Positions 15,716-21,939 of a stretch of DNA of 21,939 nucleotides are shown one piece after another. The notes beneath the pieces are model-generated. The model made no database searches. It was given only the letters and a program-made list of their open reading frames with translations, and was not told the DNA's origin. How positions within the stretch are numbered: the stretch's first letter is position 1; each line of letters begins with the position of its first letter. Origin of the DNA: an uncultured Armatimonadota bacterium (GTDB lineage: Bacteria > Armatimonadota > Armatimonadia > Armatimonadales > Armatimonadaceae); assembly GCA_903915615.1 (NCBI GenBank), contig CAIWTR010000175.1:1-21939 (forward strand), read 5' to 3'. The translations under genes were made by a program, and so were the position numbers.

Positions 15716-17659
15716 TCACTTTGTTGCAGCAGCATGAACTGCCGCCGTTACCGGGGTAGCCCGGCGCTTGTATCGGAATGGTAGAGATTGAACCACACCC
15801 GTCATCAAATCCTTCATCCGATACCCACCAGCCTTACATTGCCGCACAATGAGCGACACGCTTGGAAGGTCTTCAGGCTCAAGCCCACGTCCAAGAGCAT
15901 AGGCCATTAAGCGCTCAACAACATTTCTAGCGATGTCATCTTCCCTACTCAAAAGGACGGATCGCATCCCCTTGATGCCATCAAATGTTTCACCGGATGC
16001 CAGCTCACCGCGCGCATCAACGGCGACACCACCGATTTCGGTCCGCCACCGTCCCACAGCATCAAAGTTTTCGAGAGCAAACCCCATTGGGTCAATCCGC
16101 TGGTGACATCCTTTGCATTCGGGCTTGTTCCGATGTGCTTCCAGGCGCTGGCGAAGCGTCAACCCCTGTTGTGGGCGTTCATCGGCAGGAAGCGTATTGA
16201 CAACAGGAGGCGGAGGTGGAGGCGGCGCGCCAAGAATCTCAGCCATCACCCACTTGCCGCGCAACACCGGGCTCGTTCGCTGAGAATAACTTGTAACGGT
16301 GAGCAAGGCCCCCATACCGAGGAGACCGCCGCGCTGCACCCCATCCGTTTGTACCCGTCGCATCTCATTACCAGCAACGGCCGCCATGCCGTAGTGCTTT
16401 GCAAGCTCATCGTTTACAAATGTGAAATCACTCTCGACGAGGTTACGTACTGGGCGATTCTCGCGCACCATCGTGGACATGTAAAGCGCGACTTCATCAA
16501 ACATCGCTTGACGAAGCGTCTTTGTGAACATCGGGTACTTGCCAGGGTCCGGCTGTGCTGTTTGTAAGATCTCTTTGGAACGAAGCCACTGGCCGCCAAA
16601 GAGCGCACCAAATGCGTTGGACCGTGGGGCATTCAGCATCCGGCGGAGCTGTGCAATCTGAACATCCTGTTTCAGCAGAGACCCATTTGCCGCCGCAGCC
16701 ATGAGCGGGGCATCGGGCATCGATGACCAGACAAAGTAGGACATTCGGCTCGCCAATGTGTAGGCATCGAGGGGTTCTGGACCACTCTTAGATGGAGCTG
16801 TTTCATCTATACGGAACAGAAAGCCTGGCGAGATCAGGGCCGCCTTAATGCTGATACGTAAGGCAGCCGCGTACGGAAGCCCACTTTTGCGCTGCTGTGT
16901 AAACAAACGCACCAAACCATCGAGCTCACCTTGGCGAACAGGTCGGCGAAACGCCTTCGATGTAAATCGTGTTAGTGCTTGCTTTGCGGCTACGAGATCC
17001 GTGATGTTTTTTGTCGGCTTGACGGTAAGCCATGTCTCCGGTTTAGCGGCATCCAAGATTTGGTCTGCGGCCACAAGATAGCGTTCGAGGAGGACGGGAG
17101 GCAGGTAGAGCGTGTCGGCGTTGTTATCAAAGCCTCCCCCACCACCGCTATCTGCAGGAAAGTTATCGGCAGGCGTTAGCGTAATTCCAAAGAGGTCCTG
17201 AACCGTATTGTTGTATTCTGTGCGGTTCAGCCGCCGGGGAGCCACTCGGCCAGGGTCAGTGGGTTTTGCCGCGAGGTCAAGCGCATCGAGTGCCCTACCG
17301 AGCGTATCGATTGCAGCCGTTCTCCGCTGGGCATTGGGCATAGGAGAGCCAGTCGGAGGCATCGAGCGTTCCCGAACAACGCGATGAATCCGTCGATACA
17401 GGTCGCGATTGGTCTTTAGGCTATCCAGTGAGAGTGCAGCCGGAATCCGAACGCCTCCACTTGGACTTTCCCCCGCGTGGCACGGCTGGCAATAGCGTGT
17501 AACAAGGGGAGTCACATCTTTGGAAAGCGCATCCGTCGTCACGGTTTCCTGCTGACCAAATGGAATGGCACGTGCAGACAGCGCGAGGATAACCGTCGTA
17601 GTGAACGTCAGTCCACCAAAGACTGTCTGGATGCCCGGCGTTCCCATACGTAGATTCAC
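15716..17659 (-). CDS. Exported c-type cytochrome with DUF1587/1595/1592/1588/1585 domains
   Basis: This 647-residue secreted multidomain protein has a hydrophobic signal (about 11-30) and an N-terminal haem site CQPCH (57-61) with SMPP at about 99-102. DUF1587 follows (139-200, RRLNRTEYNNTVQDL), then DUF1595 (225-285, FTSKAFRRPV), DUF1592 (295-425, YTLASRMSYFVWSSMPD) and DUF1588 (435-535, with a second haem-like CKGCH at 514-518). DUF1585 comes last (565-637, MAYALGRGLEPED). A run of seven prolines (478-484) lies inside DUF1588. This order is the classic planctomycete cytochrome found with DUF1552. The GTG start overlaps the stop of the HD gene by 4 nt, so translation is coupled; an ATG at 17647 is an alternative start. 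A periplasmic redox role is inferred. Confidence 0.92.
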   Translation of the reverse strand: MNLRMGTPGIQTVFGGLTFTTTVILALSARAIPFGQQETVTTDALSKDVTPLVTRYCQPCHAGESPSGGVRIPAALSLDSLKTNRDLYRRIHRVVRERSMPPTGSPMPNAQRRTAAIDTLGRALDALDLAAKPTDPGRVAPRRLNRTEYNNTVQDLFGITLTPADNFPADSGGGGGFDNNADTLYLPPVLLERYLVAADQILDAAKPETWLTVKPTKNITDLVAAKQALTRFTSKAFRRPVRQGELDGLVRLFTQQRKSGLPYAAALRISIKAALISPGFLFRIDETAPSKSGPEPLDAYTLASRMSYFVWSSMPDAPLMAAAANGSLLKQDVQIAQLRRMLNAPRSNAFGALFGGQWLRSKEILQTAQPDPGKYPMFTKTLRQAMFDEVALYMSTMVRENRPVRNLVESDFTFVNDELAKHYGMAAVAGNEMRRVQTDGVQRGGLLGMGALLTVTSYSQRTSPVLRGKWVMAEILGAPPPPPPPVVNTLPADERPQQGLTLRQRLEAHRNKPECKGCHQRIDPMGFALENFDAVGRWRTEIGGVAVDARGELASGETFDGIKGMRSVLLSREDDIARNVVERLMAYALGRGLEPEDLPSVSLIVRQCKAGGYRMKDLMTGVVQSLPFRYKRRATPVTAAVHAAATK

Positions 17660-18285
17660 GATTGCCCAGTTTCTGAATGAATAAGCCCAGATGAGTGTGC
17701 TTGTTCAATCCAAGTTTTTGCATGATCCCAAATCGCTTGTGACCCCGTGACCATGCTTTCATTGCGCCGAGTCACCTGCTCAACCGAAACAGCATGTTCG
17801 TTCCATGTCCCACCGTCATTGGCAGCATTTGGGAGCATCCCGGCGAGACGGTCCAACGCACTCGCATACTTCGCATCGGGCGTTTCACGTGCCTCAAACT
17901 CATGCCAAAGACCGAAGACTTCCGACTTCTGATCATCTGGAAGCATCCCAAAGAGTCGCTCTGCCGCCTGCGCCTCACGTTCGGCCTTATCCGTCATCGC
18001 ATTGGCATCGTAGACAAAGGTATCCCCTGCATCGATTTCCACGATGTCATGAATGAGGATCATTTGCAGAACACGGGAAATATCGACAGGCTCATTTGCA
18101 TGTTCAACAAGCATCATTGCCATTAGTGCCAAATGCCAGCTATGCTCCGCCGAATTTTCCCGGCGCGCGATTTCTCCGGGCTGTTGAACTAAGCGAGTCA
18201 TGCGTTCAACCCGCTTCAGAGCATCCACAACACGGAGAAAATCCAGCTGTTGTTCCAGCCGACTCACGTTAGGCACTCTGGTCAC
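17656..18285 (-). CDS. HD-domain phosphohydrolase (YfbR/HDDC2-like)
   Basis: The 209-residue protein matches the HD_3 family of metal-dependent 5'-deoxynucleotidases. ENSAEHSWH supplies the first histidine (H48), LIHDIVEIDAGD the H79-D80 pair and E84, and ASALDRLAGMLPN the final aspartate near residue 145. Known relatives dephosphorylate deoxynucleoside 5'-monophosphates in the cytoplasm; substrate here is inferred from the family. The start is unclear. GTG codons occur at 18285, 18276 and 18267, none with a Shine-Dalgarno, and 18285 overlaps the AAA-R3H gene by 17 nt. Its stop overlaps the downstream cytochrome start as GTGA. A nucleotide phosphatase coupled to a secreted cytochrome is unusual. 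Confidence 0.85.
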   Translation of the reverse strand: MTRVPNVSRLEQQLDFLRVVDALKRVERMTRLVQQPGEIARRENSAEHSWHLALMAMMLVEHANEPVDISRVLQMILIHDIVEIDAGDTFVYDANAMTDKAEREAQAAERLFGMLPDDQKSEVFGLWHEFEARETPDAKYASALDRLAGMLPNAANDGGTWNEHAVSVEQVTRRNESMVTGSQAIWDHAKTWIEQAHSSGLIHSETGQS

Positions 18286-19957
18286 GCTGTCTATAGACGC
18301 GCAACCGCCTTCGAGGTTCTACGCCGACTGATTCGGAAAGTAAGCCAGCGGCCTCAATCACCTGATGCTGCAGCCTGCGAACATAGGCGTTACGCGGTGG
18401 CAACTCGACCATCTCACCCGATTCAACAACGCTGTTGACCGCATCCTCAGCTTCGCCAAGGGCATCATCTTCTTCGCTTGGAGCAATCGAGTGCGGGATA
18501 CCAAAGATGTCACGCACGAGGTTTTCGATTTGGATGTACGTATTACTTTTGACAACAACAACGCTGGCGCCGCGTGAGCGTGCATCATGCATTTTCGCCG
18601 GATCACGCCGGAATGTGGCTTTAAGCGCCACAACGACATCGGCATCCGTAAAATCACGCACAATCATCGCTGGAACGCGTGCTTGCATAATCGCCCTGTC
18701 AAGTCGGGATTTCGACACGCCGTACGGGAAGAGCTTTAGCACCTTCTGCTTTGGCGGACCCGCATCTGCTTCAGTATGCCGTTCATCGGTGAGGTCATCC
18801 GAGCGACCAAAGTCACTAGAGTAACGATTTTCGATCGGGTCAAAGGTGACTCCGTAGGTGCCACCAGTTACCTCGCCTGGGCGGTCTGGCGGCAGGACAC
18901 GGGCTTGTACAACCTCGACCGTTCCATCCTGTGCACGCTGGCGAACCTCAGGACGGGGCTGCTGCCCACGGAGGAGCTTATCGACAACCTTAGCGACATC
19001 GTGGTGGATAGCGAGCTTATTTACATCGAGAATTTCGATAACAACATCAAATGTCGGAGGAGCTTTCCGCTCAAGCACACTCTTCTGTGTTCCACGCCGC
19101 CGAGCCTCTTCATCACCGAGTGTAACGGTTTGGATGCCGCCGACCAAGTCACTGAGCGTCGGATTGAGCATCAGGTTTTCAAGCGTATTGCCGTGTGCTG
19201 TACCAACGAGCTGGACACCGCGTTCAGCGATGGTTCGCGCGGCAAAGGCTTCCTGCTCGGTGCCAATTTCATCGATGACCACAACCTGCGGCATGTGGTT
19301 TTCAACGGCTTCAATCATGACGGAATGCTGAAGCTCAGGTCGTTTTACCTGCATCCGGCGTGCGCGTCCGATGGCTGGATGCGGGACGTTGCCATCTCCG
19401 GCGATTTCGTTGGATGTATCGACGATCACCACCCGGCGGCCAAGCTCATCGGCGATGATGCGTGCAGTCTCTCGAAGCTTGGTGGTCTTACCCACGCCAG
19501 GTCGACCAAGGAGGAGGATGGACTGTCCGCTTTCGACGATATCCCGGATGATGTCAACCGTTCCGTGGACACTTCGGCCAACGCGGCACGTCAGGCCAAC
19601 GATTTCATCCTTGCGGTTTCGAATGGCTGAGATGCGGTGGAGGGTTCGCTCAATGCCTGCGCGGTTGTCTGCGCCAAAGTCACTGATCAGTTCGACAACG
19701 GTTGCGATGTCATCCGCGGTGACTTCCGTATCCGGAAATGGCTCCCAAACCTGGTCTGGGAAACGTATTTCGACTTTCCGGCCGAGATCAAGGACGACTT
19801 CGATGACGCGCGTTCCCTCCGGGTGTCCCTGAATGGCGGCTGCGACATCGGGTGGCAGGACGTTGAAGAGGAGATCCAGATTGTCGGACGTCGCGGTTGG
19901 ACCGGATGATGGCAAGGATCCTTGATGAGTTTGCGTCGGGTTCGGATTTTGGTTCAT
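18269..19957 (-). CDS. AAA ATPase with C-terminal R3H domain (SpoIIIAA/Ycf45-like)
   Basis: This protein of about 562 residues has an N-terminal low-complexity Asn/Pro/Gln/Thr leader (residues 1-25) and an RNase-H-like or linker region. A P-loop ATPase follows, with Walker A LLGRPGVGKTTK at about 149-160 and Walker B VVVIDEIGTEQEA at about 225-237, the signature shared with SpoIIIAA and chloroplast Ycf45. A charged linker leads to an R3H single-strand nucleic-acid-binding domain near the C-terminus (about 511-556; PRNAYVRRLQHQVIEAAG). ATP-driven action on RNA or ssDNA is inferred. I chose the ATG at 19957; a GTG at 19999 would add 14 residues, and a TAGAAT on the minus strand sits only 3 nt before that GTG. 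The gene lies between glcF and the HD gene on the same strand. Confidence 0.9.
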   Translation of the reverse strand: MNQNPNPTQTHQGSLPSSGPTATSDNLDLLFNVLPPDVAAAIQGHPEGTRVIEVVLDLGRKVEIRFPDQVWEPFPDTEVTADDIATVVELISDFGADNRAGIERTLHRISAIRNRKDEIVGLTCRVGRSVHGTVDIIRDIVESGQSILLLGRPGVGKTTKLRETARIIADELGRRVVIVDTSNEIAGDGNVPHPAIGRARRMQVKRPELQHSVMIEAVENHMPQVVVIDEIGTEQEAFAARTIAERGVQLVGTAHGNTLENLMLNPTLSDLVGGIQTVTLGDEEARRRGTQKSVLERKAPPTFDVVIEILDVNKLAIHHDVAKVVDKLLRGQQPRPEVRQRAQDGTVEVVQARVLPPDRPGEVTGGTYGVTFDPIENRYSSDFGRSDDLTDERHTEADAGPPKQKVLKLFPYGVSKSRLDRAIMQARVPAMIVRDFTDADVVVALKATFRRDPAKMHDARSRGASVVVVKSNTYIQIENLVRDIFGIPHSIAPSEEDDALGEAEDAVNSVVESGEMVELPPRNAYVRRLQHQVIEAAGLLSESVGVEPRRRLRVYRQRDQSA

Positions 19958-20043
19958 GCAGTTTGCAGTTCCCTGTGCTGGATTAGCGTTGGAAACCACT
20001 GCATTCTACCCCTGCGGTGTCAGATGGCGTATGCCGCGCGCAG

Positions 20044-20063
20044 GGTTTTCAGGACTGAAAACC
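20044..20063. repeat. Perfect palindrome at the end of glcF
   Basis: GGTTTTCAG and CTGAAAACC flank a central GA, giving a hairpin of 8-9 bp with a very small loop. The stop codon of the glcF-like gene (20049-20051) lies inside it. No U-run follows, so it may be a processing or attenuation hairpin between glcF and the AAA-R3H gene rather than a full terminator. Confidence 0.55.
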
Positions 20064-21383
20064 GTAGGCTTTGGCGTAGATCTGTACTGGATGCAGGATG
20101 TCTGGAGCTTTGGTACCGGGTGACAGCAAGCCCTGTTTAGCTCGCTTCGCGATTCCCTGATCAATCCACGCGAGGCAGCCGGGGTTAGCAGTGACGATCA
20201 GCTCGGCGCGTGTTGCAAGGAGCGTGTCAAGCTTTGCGGACAGAACGCTGGCAGCAATTTCAGGCTCAAGATAGTTGTAGACGCCTGCGCTACCACAGCA
20301 TTGATCTGGATCTGCGCATTCGATGAGGTTGAGGTTGGGAATGCCTTTCAGTAGTCGACGCGGGGCATCGGCGATTCGTTGCCCGTGACGAAGGTGGCAG
20401 GCATCGTGGTACGTTGCGCGCACGGCCACTGGATGCGTCATCGGAACCGGACCCACTTCGTCGAGAAATTCCGAGATATCCCGTACTTTGCTGACAAATG
20501 CAGTCGCGCGATCAGCCCAGCGTTCCTCGTGCGCAAGAAGCTTGTGGAAGTCCTTGATAAACGACCCGCAGCCTGCAGAGTTTAGAATGATGGCGGAGAC
20601 ATCCAGGCCATCGATTTGGTCGATGAGTCCCTTAGCTTTGACTTTGGCATCTGCAAGTGCCCCTTGGTGACCATGCAGAGCGCCACAGCACCCCTGCTCA
20701 CCCGGGCAGTGTACATCATAACCGTTTTGGGCGAGGACAAACACGGTTGCAGCATGAACAGGGCTGTACAGCACACTCATCACACAGCCAGTGAGAAGAA
20801 CAACGGCTCCCCGCTTTGTACCAACGGCCGGTGTGAAGATCGGCATCGAGGCAGACGCGGCGGCAAGGTCCTGCGGGATTGGCAAACGGGTATCGGATGG
20901 TAGCCCGACAAATGCCGCTGCAGGGGCTGGAATACGCCCACCGGTAATGCGTCCGGCTGAAAGCGCAAAGCGGAGTTTCGGAGGGCTTGTAAGGAGCATC
21001 AAGAGGCTTTTGCGAAGAAGTGAATCCCCTAGTGTCCGCTGGGTCTGTGCTTCTTGGTCATCCCGGAAATGCTCGAGGAGCTCGCCATAGGGAACGCCAC
21101 TTGGACACGCTGTTTCGCAGCTCCTACAGCCGAGGCAGCGATCGAGATGATAACCAACACCGCCGGGAGCATTTGCTTCCGGGCCAGTCAAAGAGAGCTT
21201 ATCTTCATGAACGCCGCGCATCAGCGCAAGACGCCCACGGGGAGAATCCGATTCATCGCCTGTCAAGCGATAGGTAGGACAGGCATCGAGGCAAAACCCA
21301 CAATGCACGCACGACATCAAGCCTTTGTCTACAGAAGCATCATCCACGGCACATTGTAGCGTGTGATGGATGTCATGACGCAT
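20049..21383 (-). CDS. glcF: Iron-sulfur subunit of a glycolate oxidase-like dehydrogenase
   Basis: The 444-residue product has two N-terminal 4Fe-4S ferredoxin motifs, C25/C28/C31/C35 (SCVHCGFCLDACPTY) and C83/C86/C89/C93 (RCLGCRSCETACPSG). Two C-terminal CCG domains follow, with GCCGALHGHQG and DQCCGSAGVYN. That is the architecture of GlcF, which takes electrons from flavin subunits GlcD/GlcE toward the quinone pool. Close relatives include LutA-like and GlpC-like proteins, so the exact substrate (glycolate or lactate) is inferred. The start is ATG 21383; a TTG two codons earlier is less likely. No Shine-Dalgarno is visible. Neither GlcD nor a permease is present, but a GlcE-like gene lies at 9584-10657. 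Confidence 0.88.
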   Translation of the reverse strand: MRHDIHHTLQCAVDDASVDKGLMSCVHCGFCLDACPTYRLTGDESDSPRGRLALMRGVHEDKLSLTGPEANAPGGVGYHLDRCLGCRSCETACPSGVPYGELLEHFRDDQEAQTQRTLGDSLLRKSLLMLLTSPPKLRFALSAGRITGGRIPAPAAAFVGLPSDTRLPIPQDLAAASASMPIFTPAVGTKRGAVVLLTGCVMSVLYSPVHAATVFVLAQNGYDVHCPGEQGCCGALHGHQGALADAKVKAKGLIDQIDGLDVSAIILNSAGCGSFIKDFHKLLAHEERWADRATAFVSKVRDISEFLDEVGPVPMTHPVAVRATYHDACHLRHGQRIADAPRRLLKGIPNLNLIECADPDQCCGSAGVYNYLEPEIAASVLSAKLDTLLATRAELIVTANPGCLAWIDQGIAKRAKQGLLSPGTKAPDILHPVQIYAKAYGFQS

Positions 21384-21417
21384 GCGCAAAAAATTTGTTT
21401 CCGGAGGTGGTCACAAT

Positions 21418-21888
21418 TTGCCAAAACCGGGCGTATTGATGGTTATGAACAAAACAAAAATGGTTGCCATTGGCACCGGGTTGTTGGCGATGGGCTTTAT
21501 CGGCGGTTCGCTGGCACATGCCCAAATCGACAAGCTCTTCAAGGGCGCCGCGGTGATCGCGATTGTAGATAAAAACGGCCGTGAGATTGACAAGTTTGTC
21601 AACCAAGTAACGGGTAACAAGAATGATGACCCTGCATACATCACGAAGACCGTTCCCATTCTGACCGTTGGCAAGGGTGCATTTGCTGGTGCGGCTCAGG
21701 TACAGGGCCCTGTTCAACTGGTCGAAAAGGTTAAGGCTGTTGCACAGCTCGAAGGACAAACACGCATCGGCGTAACCATCCGGGTGCGCGGGCTTGTTCC
21801 AATCGACAACCGCAGCGTGGATGACCCAGGAAAGCTTTCCCGTGTCCTCGGAGTAGGAATAACAGGAACGGTTGAGATAAAGCTGTAA
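21418..21888 (+). CDS. Small exported protein of unknown function
   Basis: The 156-residue product has an N-terminal signal peptide whose hydrophobic core runs about residues 15-33 and ends AHA-Q, a good signal peptidase I site after residue 35. The mature part, about 120 residues, is rich in Val, Lys and Gly, with VIAIVDKNGREIDKFVNQV, VGKGAFAGAAQVQGP and a final VGITGTVEIKL. I associate it with uncharacterised exported proteins of soil and freshwater bacteria, not with a known enzyme. The TTG at 21418 is the best start, because GGAGGTG (21403-21409) is 8 nt upstream. The ATGs at 21439 and 21445 lack a ribosome site, and the ATG at 21382 would place the ribosome site inside the gene. Confidence 0.75.
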   Translation: MPKPGVLMVMNKTKMVAIGTGLLAMGFIGGSLAHAQIDKLFKGAAVIAIVDKNGREIDKFVNQVTGNKNDDPAYITKTVPILTVGKGAFAGAAQVQGPVQLVEKVKAVAQLEGQTRIGVTIRVRGLVPIDNRSVDDPGKLSRVLGVGITGTVEIKL

Positions 21889-21894
21889 TAAGGC

Positions 21895-21923
21895 TTGACT
21901 CAATGCCTCTGACAGGATAATAT
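21895..21923 (+). promoter_or_regulatory. Strong sigma70-type promoter reading out of the window
   Basis: TTGACT (21895-21900) and TAATAT (21918-21923) are separated by 17 nt, close to the consensus and to the promoter at 1126-1154. It begins 7 nt after the preceding stop codon, so the next plus-strand gene beyond 21939 likely starts its own transcript near 21930. Confidence 0.75.
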
Positions 21924-21939
21924 TCTCCTCGTTGCACCC

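Noticed and set aside
16103..16567. Plus-strand open frame of 154 codons in the DUF1592 cytochrome gene
   Set aside because: It is antisense to DUF1592/DUF1588 coding sequence with confident motifs and has no start signals.
18776..19630. Plus-strand open frame of 284 codons opposite the AAA-R3H gene
   Set aside because: It is antisense to a protein with clear Walker A, Walker B and R3H motifs, has no ribosome site and resembles no family.
1..21939. CRISPR arrays, tRNA or rRNA genes, insertion sequences, phage or defence genes
   Set aside because: No regularly spaced repeats, cloverleaf-like sequences, transposase or integrase motifs, or known defence domains were seen; genes fill almost all of the window.

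Overview
The window (about 22 kb, moderate GC, dense with genes) looks like chromosomal DNA of a free-living Gram-negative-type bacterium with planctomycete-like secreted cytochromes. The best guess is Armatimonadota or a relative. This is an inference from gene families and architecture (a SpoIIIAA/Ycf45-type AAA-R3H ATPase, DUF6754-type membrane proteins, DUF1549/1553/1592 cytochromes, -10 boxes placed directly at start codons); no rRNA is present to confirm it. No tRNA, rRNA, CRISPR array, insertion sequence or phage gene was seen.

Layout. 1-1070 (minus) is dxr, cut off by the left edge. A short divergent promoter region separates it from a tight six-gene plus-strand operon, 1164-5131. Every junction overlaps by 1-4 nt or abuts exactly, and all six products are small conserved proteins of unknown function, at least five of them membrane proteins. 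The operon ends at a strong intrinsic terminator that faces a second, opposite-strand terminator. Next come two minus-strand genes for a secreted c-type cytochrome (DUF1549/DUF1553) and a Tat-exported DUF1501 protein (5312-9286). A 297-nt gap follows, then a GlcE-like FAD oxidoreductase (minus) divergent from pcrA helicase (10725-13022, plus). From 13059 to 21383 everything is on the minus strand. In transcription order it is glcF-like iron-sulfur protein, AAA-R3H ATPase, HD-domain phosphohydrolase, DUF1587/1595/1592/1588/1585 cytochrome, tandem DUF1080 protein and DUF1552 protein. A small exported protein (21418-21888, plus) follows, and a near-consensus promoter points out of the right edge.

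How the genes may work together. The two cytochrome modules are of different types (DUF1553+DUF1501 and DUF1592+DUF1552+DUF1080) and lie only a few kb apart. Together they resemble the periplasmic oxidative or glycan-degrading gene sets known from Planctomycetes and Verrucomicrobia. GlcE- and GlcF-like proteins could form part of a 2-hydroxyacid dehydrogenase but are encoded 10 kb apart, with no GlcD here. The strongest candidate for an undescribed system is the six-gene membrane operon at 1164-5131. It encodes two polytopic proteins, two proteins with a soluble alpha/beta domain held between N- and C-terminal membrane anchors, a two-helix PH-like protein and a small helical protein, with no recognisable enzyme motif.
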